Assembly: GCF_018398335.1 (NCBI RefSeq)
Contig: NZ_JAHBRX010000003.1
Location: 1-64,000 of the forward strand
DNA from: Chelatococcus sp. HY11
Lineage (GTDB): Bacteria > Pseudomonadota > Alphaproteobacteria > Rhizobiales > Beijerinckiaceae
DNA length: 64,000 nt
Direction: 5' to 3'
How positions within the stretch are numbered: the stretch's first letter is position 1; every line of letters starts with the position of its first letter. Below, in pieces: positions 8,512-17,465 of this stretch. Made by a program: the position numbers and the translations under genes. A model generated the notes under the pieces. It was not told the origin of the DNA. It was given only the letters and a program-made list of their open reading frames with translations, and did no database searches.

Positions 8512-8839
8512 AGATCGCGATCACTCCCGAAAGATGGCCCGGAAACACCGCTTACGAGTTGGCGAGCGTTCGCCTAGCTGAAGAGCGGGGAGGGGTGTTG
8601 TACCCCGTCGGGGGGGGGCGGCTCGGGCTTTTAGCGGCGCCACGGCGCGCGATCTGGAGCGGCGGCTGGCCCGTTTGGTTGTCGACAAAGCCCCAATCGC
8701 GGGCCTGAAGGACAAGGCCGTCATCTGGACAAAGCCTGATGTGCGCGTCGAGATCGAGTACCGCGGAGTGACGAGCGACCGATCTCTTGGCCATGCCGCT
8801 TTCAAGCGGCGTTCGAGAAGACTAGCGCAACACAAATGA

Positions 8840-9278
8840 GGGTTCGGAGACCTTCGTCGCTCCAGGTGTCCTCATTATGTTCTCATCATGAGGACGACAT
8901 GAGCAGGCCAAGAGAGACATTTCCGTTGACCGTTTCCGCGCGGAGGTCGCTCCGTTCATTCTCAAAGAGATCGAAGGTCTCAAAGAAATCGAAGGTTTGC
9001 GCCGGACCGTGAGTGCCGCCTGGTTCCCGCTCAACACTCCAGAGAATAGGGCTAACCTAGCCTTTACGAAGAGCCTCGACGAGTTCGTCGGGGTTCTATG
9101 TGGCTATCCTCACGGCCGTTCCAACACTCCGCTCCCAACGGACCCTTGGCCGGTCGTCCCTGGAACAGAAAATGGTGGCGGCGCCGGATTGCGGAGGCGA
9201 GGCGTCCTGATTGTCAGCCTCGCCCGCTGGAAGTTGCTTGCGCCTCAGTTTGTTGCGCAGGGGAGAAATAAGACAGGG
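8840..9278. other. Degenerate stretch without a recognisable gene
   Basis: This region lies between the end of the ligD remnant and the chimeric carboxylase gene. A plus-strand frame (EFVGVLCGYPHGRSNTPLP) is open but lacks a good start and resembles nothing I know. A short imperfect direct repeat (GATCGAAGGTCTCAAAGA) lies near 8970. I see no promoter, terminator or RNA gene here. Confidence 0.4.
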
Positions 9279-10613
9279 TCAGCGAACTCTTGCCGTAGTC
9301 CTAAGCGCGAAAGCCTCGCGCGTGCCCCTCCTCGACCCGAGTATGGCCGCACCCATGCCAAGCAGCATTGCCAGAAACACTGCGATCGAGGTCCACAATG
9401 CGCCCTTAGCGGTGGCGTCAGCCGCCTCTCGCGCACGCTGCACCGTCGCCTCCGCATAAGCGAATAACAGCTTCGCTCCATGCTTGATGAGACCGCCATA
9501 TTCCTGCGAGGTTCCGGGCAGGAAGCCCGGCACGTCCTCGAACGTGACGACGGGAATGTCGAAGGCGTCGCAGAAGCGGATGAAGCGCGCAGCTTTCCGC
9601 GAGGCATCGGAATCGAGCACGCCCGCCAGCACCATCGGCTGGTTCGCCACGATGCCGACGGTGCGGCCCTCGATGCGGCAGAAGCCCGTGATGATGTTGC
9701 GCGCGAAGGCTTCCTGAATCTCGAAGAAATCGCCCTCGTCGACGATTTTCAGGATCAGTTCCTTCATGTCGTAGGGCTTGTTGGGATTGTCGGGGATCAG
9801 CGTGTCGAGACTGTCATCGACCCGGTCCGGATCGTCGAAGCTCGGAATTTCCGGCACGCCGTCGATGTTGTTGGAGGGCAGAAAGTCGATCAGCCGTCGC
9901 ACCTGCAGCAACGCCTCGACATCATTGTCATAGGCGCCGTCGGCCACCGAAGATTTGGTGGTGTGGATCTTCGCGCCGCCGAGTTCTTCCGACGTCACGG
10001 TCTCGTTGGTGACCGTCTTCACCACGTCGGGGCCGGTGACGAACATGTAGGAGCGGTCGCGCACCATGAAGATGAAATCGGTCATCGCCGGCGAATACAC
10101 GTCGCCGCCGGCGCAGGGGCCCATGATGACGGAGATCTGCGGAATGACGCCGGATGCGATCACATTCCGCTTGAAGACCTCGCCGTAACCACCGAGAGCC
10201 GCAACACCTTCCTGAATACGTGCTCCGCCGGCATCGAACAGGCCGACGATGGGCGCGCGCATCTTCAGCGCCATGTCCTGGATCTTGATGATCTTCTGCG
10301 CGTGGGCTTCGGACAGCGAGCCACCGAATACCGTGAAGTCCTTGGCGAAGACGAACACCGTACGGCCGTTGACCGTGCCCCAGCCGGTGACGACGCCGTC
10401 GCCGGGAATGCGGGTCTTCTCCATCCCGAAATCGGTCGAGCGGTGCTCCACGAACATGTCGAATTCCTCGAACGAGCCGTGGTCGAGCAACAGCTCGATC
10501 CGCTCGCGGGCGGTCAGCTTGCCGCGCGCATGTTGCGCCGCGATGCGCTTCTCGCCACCACCGAGCCGCGCCCGCGCGCGCCGGTCTTCAAGTTGTTCGA
10601 GCATCGTTCTCAT
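9279..10613 (-). CDS. Acyl-CoA carboxylase beta subunit, 3'-truncated and fused to a membrane-protein tail
   Basis: 444 aa. Residues 1 to about 391 are a carboxyltransferase beta subunit like propionyl-CoA carboxylase Pcc[21 protein letters not shown] at the start, [40 protein letters not shown], and [20 protein letters not shown] near the cut. Normal PccB continues for about 120 residues (TVITRKAYGGAYDVM). Here, after YAEATV at about position 9441, the frame passes into [20 protein letters not shown] and [20 protein letters not shown], a single membrane segment from an unrelated protein. The enzyme is probably inactive. It is last in the EtfBA set and has no partner biotin subunit nearby. 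Confidence 0.85.
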   Translation of the reverse strand: MRTMLEQLEDRRARARLGGGEKRIAAQHARGKLTARERIELLLDHGSFEEFDMFVEHRSTDFGMEKTRIPGDGVVTGWGTVNGRTVFVFAKDFTVFGGSLSEAHAQKIIKIQDMALKMRAPIVGLFDAGGARIQEGVAALGGYGEVFKRNVIASGVIPQISVIMGPCAGGDVYSPAMTDFIFMVRDRSYMFVTGPDVVKTVTNETVTSEELGGAKIHTTKSSVADGAYDNDVEALLQVRRLIDFLPSNNIDGVPEIPSFDDPDRVDDSLDTLIPDNPNKPYDMKELILKIVDEGDFFEIQEAFARNIITGFCRIEGRTVGIVANQPMVLAGVLDSDASRKAARFIRFCDAFDIPVVTFEDVPGFLPGTSQEYGGLIKHGAKLLFAYAEATVQRAREAADATAKGALWTSIAVFLAMLLGMGAAILGSRRGTREAFALRTTARVR

Positions 10614-10621
10614 TGTGCTGG

Positions 10622-11575
10622 CTACCTCGTGTCGATGGATGCGAGGACGTCGTTCAGTTCCGGCAGGATTGTGAAGAGATCGCCGACGAGGCCGTAATCG
10701 GCGACCTGGAAGATCGGCGCCTCCTCGTCCTTGTTGATCGCCACGATGACTTTCGAGTCCTTCATGCCGGCGAGATGCTGGATGGCGCCCGAGATGCCGA
10801 CCGCGATGTAGAGCTGCGGCGCCACCACCTTGCCGGTCTGGCCGACCTGCCAGTCGTTGGGTGCATAGCCCGCATCGACCGCCGCGCGGGAGGCGCCCAT
10901 GGCGGCTCCGAGCTTGTCGGCGATCGGCTCGATGTACTTGGCGAAGTTCTCGGCCGAGCCGAGAGAGCGGCCGCCCGAGATGATGATCTTCGCCGAGGTC
11001 AGTTCGGGCCGATCGTTCTGGGCGATCTCCTCGCCCTTGAAGCTGGAGAGCAGCGGATCGGCTGCCGCCGCCACCGCCTCGATCGGGGCGGCGCCGCCCT
11101 CGGCTGCGGCCGGGAAGGCCGAGATCCGCACCGTGATCACCTTCTTGGCATCGCCCGATTGCACGGTCTGGAGCGCGTTGCCGGCATAGATCGGCCGCTC
11201 GAAGGTGTCCGGCGACACCACCTTGGTGATGTCCGAGACCTGCATCACGTCAAGCAAAGCCGCCACCCGCGGCAGCACGTTCTTGCCGGTGGTGGTGGCG
11301 GCCGCCACGATGGCGTCGTAGGGGCCGGCGAGCGACACGATCAGCGCCGCCAACGGTTCGGCGAGCTGGTGCTCGTAAGGCGCGGCATCGGCCAGCAGCA
11401 CCTTCTCGACGCCCGCCAGCTTCGACGCCGCCTCGGCGGCGCCTTGCGCGTTCGCGCCTGCCACCAGCACATGAACCGGGCCGCCCAAAGCGGCGGCGGC
11501 GGAAAGGGCCTTGTGGGTCGCGTCCTTGAGGTGAGCGTTGTCGTGTTCGGCGATCAGCAATGTGGTCATGGTCAA
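10622..11575 (-). CDS. etfA: Electron transfer flavoprotein alpha subunit
   Basis: 317 aa. It has the N-terminal ETF domain ([37 protein letters not shown]) and the C-terminal FAD-binding domain ([70 protein letters not shown]). With EtfB it takes electrons from acyl-CoA dehydrogenases to ETF-quinone oxidoreductase. It follows etfB by 11 bp and precedes the carboxylase chimera by 8 bp. The frame is intact and full length. No ETF-quinone oxidoreductase gene is in the window, so a chromosomal copy is presumably used. Confidence 0.97.
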   Translation of the reverse strand: MTMTTLLIAEHDNAHLKDATHKALSAAAALGGPVHVLVAGANAQGAAEAASKLAGVEKVLLADAAPYEHQLAEPLAALIVSLAGPYDAIVAAATTTGKNVLPRVAALLDVMQVSDITKVVSPDTFERPIYAGNALQTVQSGDAKKVITVRISAFPAAAEGGAAPIEAVAAAADPLLSSFKGEEIAQNDRPELTSAKIIISGGRSLGSAENFAKYIEPIADKLGAAMGASRAAVDAGYAPNDWQVGQTGKVVAPQLYIAVGISGAIQHLAGMKDSKVIVAINKDEEAPIFQVADYGLVGDLFTILPELNDVLASIDTR

Positions 11576-11586
11576 ATCAATCCTTC

Positions 11587-12336
11587 TCAGAGCACGCCGG
11601 CTTCGGTCTTGAGCTTCTCAACCAGTTCGGCCACCGAGCCGACCTTGACGCCCGCCTTGCGGCCGCCGGGCTCGACGGTCTTGAGCACCTTGAGGCGGGG
11701 CGCGATATCGACGCCGAGCGTCTCCGGGGAGGTCTCGTCGAGAGGCTTCTTCTTGGCCTTCATGATGTTGGGCAGGCTGGCATAACGCGGCTCGTTGAGG
11801 CGCAGGTCCGTGGTCACGACCGCCGGCAGCTTCAGAGCCACCGTCTGCAGACCGCCATCGACCTCGCGGGTCACGTCGATGGATCCCTCGGCAGGCGTCA
11901 GCCGGAACGCGAAGGTGCCTTGCGGCCAGCCCAGCAGAGCCGCCAGCATCTGGCCGGTCTGGTTCGAATCGTCGTCGATCGCCTGCTTGCCGAGGATCAC
12001 CAGATCGGGCTTTTCCTGCTCGACCACTTTTTGCAGAAGCTTCGCCACCGAAAGCGGCTCCACCGCCGCGTCGGTCTTCACCAGGATGCCGCGATCGGCG
12101 CCCATGGCGAGCGCCGTGCGGATGGTCTCGCCCGCTTGCTGCGGGCCGATCGACACCGCCACGATCTCGCTCGCCTTGCCCTGCTCTTTCAGCCGGATCG
12201 CCTCCTCGACGGCGATCTCGTCGAACGGGTTCATGGCCATCTTTACGTTGGCAAGCTCGACGCCCGAGCCGTCACCCTTCACTCGAACCTTCACGTTGAA
12301 ATCAACAACGCGTTTCACACACACCAGAAGCTTCAT
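11587..12336 (-). CDS. etfB: Electron transfer flavoprotein beta subunit
   Basis: 249 aa, the normal family length. Landmarks are [60 protein letters not shown] and the ETF beta signature region [20 protein letters not shown]. It forms the AMP-binding half of the EtfAB dimer that receives electrons from acyl-CoA dehydrogenases, three of which are encoded in this window. It lies 11 bp upstream of etfA and 108 bp after the dehydrogenase gene at 12445, and probably has a promoter of its own or reads through. Confidence 0.97.
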   Translation of the reverse strand: MKLLVCVKRVVDFNVKVRVKGDGSGVELANVKMAMNPFDEIAVEEAIRLKEQGKASEIVAVSIGPQQAGETIRTALAMGADRGILVKTDAAVEPLSVAKLLQKVVEQEKPDLVILGKQAIDDDSNQTGQMLAALLGWPQGTFAFRLTPAEGSIDVTREVDGGLQTVALKLPAVVTTDLRLNEPRYASLPNIMKAKKKPLDETSPETLGVDIAPRLKVLKTVEPGGRKAGVKVGSVAELVEKLKTEAGVL

Positions 12337-12444
12337 AGCTGCCCTTCAGGGATAGATTCTGCAGTCGTGGAACTCGCGGGAAATCGAATTTCAATAACGC
12401 GTGGCAGATCGGTTAACGCGACGATGGCGCGCGTAGTTGAAAAT

Positions 12445-13608
12445 TTAGAATGAGCGCGGCAAGCCGAGACTTTCTGCGATTGAGTTACGGACCATTTCAT
12501 TGGTGACTGGGGCTATCCGGAGGATACGTTGATCGCGCCAGTACCGCTGCATATCGGTCTCCGCGGAGTAGCCCATTCCACCAAGGATTTGGATTCCCAG
12601 ATCAGCGGCTTTGACCGCGTACTCCGACGCCACCAGTTTAAGCATATTCGACTGTACACCGCATGGGCGTCCCTGCGATTGCAGCCAAGCCGTATAGAAC
12701 GTGAGAAGTTCAACGCTCTTCTGCCAAGAGGCGATGTCAGCGATATAGTGTTGGATCGCCTGGAACGAGCCAATCACTCGACCAAACGCTTTGCGTTGCT
12801 TTGCGTACTCGACCGCGTCCTCCAGGACGCCATCAATTGCACCAAGACACTGCGCACCTACGAGGATTCGCTCGTTGTTTAGAGTCGGCAACACCTGCTT
12901 CCAGGCGTTGCCCGGGGTACCAAGGACGCAATCGTCCGGTACGAAGACATTGTCGTAGTGGACGGTACAGGAACCGGCGCCACGCATACCAAGCTTCGGA
13001 AGGAGCGTCGTCGTGATACCTTTCGACTTGGCGGGTACGAAGAAGACCGTCAGACCGTGATGGCGCTTCTCCACGTTCTTCTCTGACCGTGCAAGAACAA
13101 GAAGGTAGTCGGCGACATGTGCGCCGGTCGACCAGATCTTTTCCCCATTGATAACCCAGCCACCGTCGACCTTTTCCGCGAAGGTGCGCATGGCACCAAG
13201 CACGTCGGTACCACCGCCTGGTTCGGTGAAGCTGATCGTTACACGTGTGTTGCCTGCCGCGATATCGGGCAGGAATCGCTGGCGCTGTTCCTCGTCTCCA
13301 ATCTCGCTTATTGCACGTCCGCCAGCAAACGACGTAGGCCCCCAAATCCAAAGCAGACCAGCAAGATTGCGCGCCGCCTCGCGAGCGAAGATCGCCTGCA
13401 TGATGGGATCTCCGCCTTGACCGCCGTACTTCTCGTCGATGCCGATCCCATGAAAGCCGGCCTCCGACATTTTGTCCCACAGTGCGAACGGAAAATTTTC
13501 CTCGTCGCGTTCCAGTTCGCGGCACCAACTTTTTGGCGCTTCGGCGTCAACCCACCGTCGCACCATATCGCGAAACGCGGACTGTTCCTCGGTCAAATCG
13601 AAATTCAT
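12445..13608 (-). CDS. Acyl-CoA dehydrogenase
   Basis: 387 aa. The family signature regions are present: NFDLTEEQSAFRDMVRRWVD at the start, FTEPGGGTDVLGAMRTFAEK in the FAD-binding part, YAKQRKAFGRVIGSFQAIQH, and the C-terminal IQILGGMGYSAETDMQRYWR. It introduces a double bond alpha-beta to the thioester and passes electrons to EtfAB, encoded just downstream. It aligns without gaps along its full length with the 387-aa gene at 24014, so the two are clear paralogues. It lies 36 bp after the acyl-CoA ligase in the same operon. Confidence 0.95.
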   Translation of the reverse strand: MNFDLTEEQSAFRDMVRRWVDAEAPKSWCRELERDEENFPFALWDKMSEAGFHGIGIDEKYGGQGGDPIMQAIFAREAARNLAGLLWIWGPTSFAGGRAISEIGDEEQRQRFLPDIAAGNTRVTISFTEPGGGTDVLGAMRTFAEKVDGGWVINGEKIWSTGAHVADYLLVLARSEKNVEKRHHGLTVFFVPAKSKGITTTLLPKLGMRGAGSCTVHYDNVFVPDDCVLGTPGNAWKQVLPTLNNERILVGAQCLGAIDGVLEDAVEYAKQRKAFGRVIGSFQAIQHYIADIASWQKSVELLTFYTAWLQSQGRPCGVQSNMLKLVASEYAVKAADLGIQILGGMGYSAETDMQRYWRDQRILRIAPVTNEMVRNSIAESLGLPRSF

Positions 13609-13644
13609 CGTCCAAACCTCACTTGATATGTCTATGAGCGGTTG

Positions 13645-15300
13645 TCAGGCTTTCGCTACAAGCTCTGCGAGAATGTCCTCGCGCAGTTTCCCGCGCTGTA
13701 TCTTGGTCGCGGACATCGGCCAATCAGAAACGATCCGCACGACGCGCGGCACCTTGAAGGAAGCGATTGTTCCTTTGCAGAAGGCGACGAGTTCGGCTTC
13801 GGTGACGCTCCTGCCCTCGTGAAGTTCAACGAACGCCACAGGCACCTCGACGAGGCGGGTGTCCGGGATACCGACGACCTGGGCAAGCTTCACGGCGGGG
13901 TGCCCTTCAAGGAATTGTTCGACTTCTGCCGGGGCGACGTTCTCGCCCCCGACCTTCAGCATGTCCTTGAGGCGCCCCCGGAAGGTAAGACGCCCAGAGG
14001 TGTCGAAATCCCCGATATCACCTGTGTGCACCCAGCCGTCGCCATTGAGCGTCGCTGCGGTCTTCTCAGTATCCTTGTAGTAGCCGCGCAGTGTGTTGTA
14101 GCCGCGATACCGTATCTCGCCGGCAGAACCCTGCGGCATCTCGCTCCCGGTCTCAGGATCGACGACCCGTACCTCTACACCCGGCATCGGCAGACCGCCG
14201 GTCGTCATTCGCGTCTCATAGTCGTCCTCGGGCGACGTCATCGTGACATAGCCGCCTTCGGTTGATCCGTAGAGCGTCACCTGAGCCGCATTCGGGATCG
14301 CTGCCTGCATCCGCCGCAGCGTCTCCGGTGGCGCGACGTTAAGCCACGCAATCGTCTGACTGAAATCCGTCGTCTCAAATTTTGGATGGCTGACCAGATC
14401 CATCGTCAGCGGCGGATATGTCGGATAGAGCATATTCGGCTTTTCGGCACTGATCAGATCGAGCGCCTTGCCGGCCTCGAAATGCGTGTCTGTGACAAAT
14501 GTGCCGCCGAGGGCGAGCGTAAAAACAAGCGGGCCAATTCCGGCGATGTGAAAAAGCGGACACGGGTCCCAGAATTTTACTCCCGGCTTCACACCCCAGC
14601 GAAAGCCCGCCATGGTCCAATGGCGAACCAGGGCTTCTTGCGAAAGCATTGCGCCGCGCGGCTGCGACGTCGTGCCCGAGGTGTAAATAATCGCGGCGAT
14701 GCTCGCCGCTGAAACGCCCTCGCACCAGTTGCGCACGCGGGCTTCATCAGCCTTGGCGGCAAGATCATCGAAAACCTTCTCTCCGACAAACCCGTTCCGT
14801 TCCGCCCCGCCAAGGAGGACCACGGCCCCCAGCGCCGGAGCCGCTTCAACCGAGAGCGCGATCGGATTTCTCGCCTCCTTGAGAGCGGGAAGGGCATCGG
14901 CAAGGAGATCGGCGTAGTCAGTATAATCCTTTGCCTTGTCGTGTGTGATGATCGCTCTCAGGTCGCAATCTTTTGCGATAAAGCCGATTTCCCAGCTTCG
15001 ATATCGGTTATTGATCGGCACCGCCACGGCGCCGAGCATCGCAATGCCAAACACAGAAACGACGAAATCGGCGCTATTCGTCATAAGGATGCCGACGTTC
15101 TCTCCAGGCTTCACACCGAGCGCGGAAAGACCGAGCGCGATGTGCCAGGCGCGATCTGCAATCGACCGGTAAGTGTGACGTTCGTCGGGCAGAATGAGTG
15201 CCTCGTCGTCGGGCCAGGTTTCCGCGCTCCGCAGGATCACGTCGGCTAGAGAAACCGGAGTGGACGGACGCGATGTTGGTAAGAAGTAGGATTTGGTCAT
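13645..15300 (-). CDS. AMP-dependent acyl-CoA synthetase/ligase
   Basis: 551 aa from the ATG at 15300 (MTKSYFLPTSRPST); a frame opening at 15330 adds ten unlikely residues inside the preceding SDR. Adenylation motifs are IIYTSGTTSQPRGAMLSQEA (about residue 200), YGSTEGGYVTMTSPEDD, GWVHTGDIGDFDTSGRLTFR and a C-terminal PMSATKIQRGKLRED with the catalytic lysine. It activates a carboxylic acid with ATP to acyl-AMP and then acyl-CoA; the substrate is unknown. It overlaps no functional part of its neighbours and shares the operon with the SDR upstream and dehydrogenase downstream. A paralogous ligase is at 18235. Confidence 0.93.
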   Translation of the reverse strand: MTKSYFLPTSRPSTPVSLADVILRSAETWPDDEALILPDERHTYRSIADRAWHIALGLSALGVKPGENVGILMTNSADFVVSVFGIAMLGAVAVPINNRYRSWEIGFIAKDCDLRAIITHDKAKDYTDYADLLADALPALKEARNPIALSVEAAPALGAVVLLGGAERNGFVGEKVFDDLAAKADEARVRNWCEGVSAASIAAIIYTSGTTSQPRGAMLSQEALVRHWTMAGFRWGVKPGVKFWDPCPLFHIAGIGPLVFTLALGGTFVTDTHFEAGKALDLISAEKPNMLYPTYPPLTMDLVSHPKFETTDFSQTIAWLNVAPPETLRRMQAAIPNAAQVTLYGSTEGGYVTMTSPEDDYETRMTTGGLPMPGVEVRVVDPETGSEMPQGSAGEIRYRGYNTLRGYYKDTEKTAATLNGDGWVHTGDIGDFDTSGRLTFRGRLKDMLKVGGENVAPAEVEQFLEGHPAVKLAQVVGIPDTRLVEVPVAFVELHEGRSVTEAELVAFCKGTIASFKVPRVVRIVSDWPMSATKIQRGKLREDILAELVAKA

Positions 15301-15316
15301 GATGAGGTTCGCTCCC

Positions 15317-15994
15317 TTATATCCCGCCATTCGCGCCAGTCATGTAACTTGCTCGGTTACTCGCCAGGAATGCGACAACTTCGGCGATCTCCTTGGGATC
15401 GCCGAGTCGTTTGAGCGACGTCATGGACGAGAACCGTTCAACATGCGCCTCGGTGAGACGAAGGCCCATCCCGGCTTTTATCAGACCTGGCGAGACAGCG
15501 TTGACGCGGACACCATGCGGCGCAAGATCGCGCGACCAGCTCTTCGTCAGATTGATCACGGCGGCCTTCGACGCGGCGTAGTCGCAGGCGGTGCTCCCGA
15601 TCTCACCGGAAATGGACGCCATGTTCACGATCGCACCGGGCTTTCCAGCCGCGATGAGCGTGCGCGCGAAGAGCTGCGCCAAATGAAAGGGAGCAAGGAC
15701 ATTGACCGCTACGGTCTTCTCGAGCTGCTCCATCGGGAGTTCCAGAAATGGCGTGACAGCGTGATAGCCGGCATTGTTGACGAGAACAGTCGGGATCCCC
15801 CGCTCGTTTGTGATCCGAGTCATGGTCGCCCTTGCCGCGCCGTGGTCGGTCAGGTCGCAGGAATAGACGGCATCCGCATCGCTCGGTTCATGGAAAGCAA
15901 TGTCGAGGCCGATCACTACTCGGCCGTCTGCCATTAACCGTCGCACGATCGCCCGGCCGATACCGCCTGCGGCGCCTGTTACGATGGCGACCAT
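15317..15994 (-). CDS. Short-chain dehydrogenase/reductase
   Basis: 225 aa from the ATG at 15994, preceded by GGGAGAAGAAG; the longer frame to 16030 has no better signal. It has the nucleotide-binding motif TGAAGGIGRAI, LVNNAG, and a complete active site (serine in NMASISGEIG, then DYAASKAAV with Tyr and Lys). The C-terminus ends early (SYMTGANGGI), a little shorter than usual for the family. It probably oxidises or reduces a hydroxyacyl- or ketoacyl-CoA. It is the first gene of the minus-strand set, and a palindromic operator lies between it and the divergent thiolase. Confidence 0.9.
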   Translation of the reverse strand: MVAIVTGAAGGIGRAIVRRLMADGRVVIGLDIAFHEPSDADAVYSCDLTDHGAARATMTRITNERGIPTVLVNNAGYHAVTPFLELPMEQLEKTVAVNVLAPFHLAQLFARTLIAAGKPGAIVNMASISGEIGSTACDYAASKAAVINLTKSWSRDLAPHGVRVNAVSPGLIKAGMGLRLTEAHVERFSSMTSLKRLGDPKEIAEVVAFLASNRASYMTGANGGI

Positions 15995-16081
15995 ACTCTT
16001 CTTCTCCCAACCACGACAATCGCAGACCATCGGGGCGATGTCCCGGGCGAACTGATCATGCGGGGAGCCCTGCGTATCGCA

Positions 16082-16097
16082 CCTATCCAGGGATAGG
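16082..16097. promoter_or_regulatory. Candidate operator palindrome, site 1
   Basis: The sequence CCTATCCAGGGATAGG is a perfect 6-4-6 palindrome (CCTATC-CAGG-GATAGG). It lies in the 199-bp gap between the divergent SDR (start 15994) and thiolase (start 16194) genes and so could control both. The same pattern recurs at nine other promoters in this window. Confidence 0.75.
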
Positions 16098-16193
16098 CTG
16101 CTGCCGGGCGGCTGCCTGTCTTTGGGTAGGTGTGGCGATCAGGTACGAAGGGCACGAGAAAACATGATGCGATTGCGCCTGAAAGGATTTCCC

Positions 16194-17369
16194 ATGAAGA
16201 CAGCTTATATCGTCGACGCGGTCAGGACGGCGGGCGGCAGGCGCGGCGGCGGACTGAAGGAATGGCATCCCGCCGATCTGGGCGCGCTCGTGGTGAACGC
16301 GCTTATCGATCGCAATTCGGTCGATCCGACACGGGTCGAGGACGTCATTTTCGGCTGCGTCAGTCAGGCTGGCGAGCAGTCGACGAACGTCGCCCGCAAT
16401 ATTGCTCTCTCATCGAAGCTTCCTGATACGGTCCCCGGCGTCACGCTCGACCGACAGTGCGGCTCGTCCCAGCAGGCGGTGCATTTCGCGGCCCAGGCCG
16501 TCATGTCCGGCTCAATGGATATCGTGATTGCCGGTGGTATCGAGAGCATGTCCCGCGTTCCAATGGGTATGCCTCTCAGTTTGCCGCAAAAGAACGGCCT
16601 TGGTCATTACAAGGGCCGCCGACTTGAGGAACGCTTCCCCGGTATAGACTTCAACCAGTTCCACGGTGCCGAGATGGTTGCGCGGAAGTACGGGCTCGAG
16701 AAGGATGAACTGGACCGATTCGGTCTTCTCAGCCAACAGCGCGCCGCTGCCGCTACCAAAGAGGGCGCTTTCAGGGACGAGATCGTTCCCGTCCCGTTCA
16801 TGGGACCGAACGGTCCCCAGGATCACGTGGTAGACGAAGGCATCAGGTTCGGTGCAAGCCTCGAAGCGATGGCAGGTGTCAAGCTGATCCAGGAGGGCGG
16901 GCGCCTGACACCCGCGACGGCGAGCCAGTTCTGCGACGGGTCGGCCGGACTGCTCATCGCAAACGAAGATGGGCTGAAGGCTCTCGGCGCCAAGCCCATC
17001 GCTCGCGTTCACCACATGAGCGTGATCGGCGGCGATCCCGTCATCATGCTGGAAACGCCGATCGCCGCCACGCAGCGCGCCCTCGCCAAGACCGGCATGT
17101 CGATCGACGAGATTGGACTTTACGAGGTGAATGAGGCCTTTGCCTCGATACCGCTGGCTTGGGCGAAGGCGCTCGGCGCCAATCGGGAACGCATGAACGT
17201 TCATGGCGGGGCAATTGCTCTCGGCCATCCTCTCGGCGCCTCTGGCGCCAAGATTATGGCGACGCTGGTCCACGCCATGCGCCGGCACGGCGTCCGTTAT
17301 GGACTTCAAACCATGTGCGAGGGCGGCGGCCTCGCCAATGTCACGGTTATCGAACGGCTCGGCGGTTAG
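16194..17369 (+). CDS. Acetyl-CoA acetyltransferase (thiolase)
   Basis: 391 aa from the ATG at 16194, preceded by AAAGGA at 6 bp; the frame upstream of it is not part of the protein. Thiolase catalytic parts are all present: the acylated cysteine in TLDRQCGSSQQAVHFAAQ (about Cys89), GGAIALGHPLGASGAKI with the histidine near residue 345, and the second cysteine in MCEGGGLANVTVIE. It cleaves 3-ketoacyl-CoA with CoA at the end of a beta-oxidation round. It is the first gene of a plus-strand operon with an SDR and an acyl-CoA ligase. A second thiolase is at 37295. Confidence 0.95.
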   Translation: MKTAYIVDAVRTAGGRRGGGLKEWHPADLGALVVNALIDRNSVDPTRVEDVIFGCVSQAGEQSTNVARNIALSSKLPDTVPGVTLDRQCGSSQQAVHFAAQAVMSGSMDIVIAGGIESMSRVPMGMPLSLPQKNGLGHYKGRRLEERFPGIDFNQFHGAEMVARKYGLEKDELDRFGLLSQQRAAAATKEGAFRDEIVPVPFMGPNGPQDHVVDEGIRFGASLEAMAGVKLIQEGGRLTPATASQFCDGSAGLLIANEDGLKALGAKPIARVHHMSVIGGDPVIMLETPIAATQRALAKTGMSIDEIGLYEVNEAFASIPLAWAKALGANRERMNVHGGAIALGHPLGASGAKIMATLVHAMRRHGVRYGLQTMCEGGGLANVTVIERLGG

Positions 17370-17465
17370 TGAGGCCGAGAAAAACATTGCCCGACCGCGC
17401 GGGCAAGCATGATGCGCGCGGAATATCAAGGCACCCAGTCTTAGCACAAAGGAAGGAGCGCGATT

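Larger units (their letters stand above)
6064..8555. mobile_element. IS66 family insertion sequence, copy 1
   Basis: 2,492 bp. The left end starts GTAAGCGGTGTTCTCAGGCC, and the right end read in reverse starts GTAAGCGGTGTTTCCGGGCC. An 8-bp direct repeat GAGTTGGC flanks it (6056-6063 and 8556-8563), the duplication size expected for IS66. It carries the standard tnpA, tnpB and tnpC on the minus strand, all with open frames, so it may still be active. Removing the element and one repeat rejoins the ligD reading frame. Confidence 0.95.
5509..8839 (+). pseudogene. ligD: ATP-dependent DNA ligase (LigD ligase domain), interrupted by IS66
   Basis: The left part (5509-6063) reads WIEPCLPTLV then EIKWDCYRISIFI, where the K of EIKWDGYR is the adenylated lysine and the usual glycine is now cysteine. 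It later reads FDLLFLDGHDLRPWKLEDRR, then changes phase near 5850 (IVDLTSRTIMLSEEIEGDGP) and again near 5965 (RRLDWRKTKCIQSETFLVIG). An IS66 element splits it at GELA. The right part (from 8556) resumes ELASVRLAEERGGVLYPV, shifts at a run of nine G (8610-8618), and reads SGATARDLERRLARLVVDK to a TGA at 8837-8839. LigD joins double-strand breaks with Ku; this copy cannot work. Part of the central domain also appears deleted. Confidence 0.85.

Noticed and set aside
8970-9000. Direct repeat GATCGAAGGTCTCAAAGA
   Set aside because: Short and imperfect, in a degenerate stretch, with no further copies and no link to an element end.
10613-11785. 390-aa plus-strand open frame opposite etfA and the start of etfB
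   Set aside because: It is the exact opposite strand of well-recognised ETF genes. Its Arg/Asp/His-rich composition is typical of a high-GC shadow frame.
12345-12360. GGGATAG near the etfB start as a further operator
   Set aside because: The left arm does not match and the position covers the ribosome-binding region, so I did not count it.
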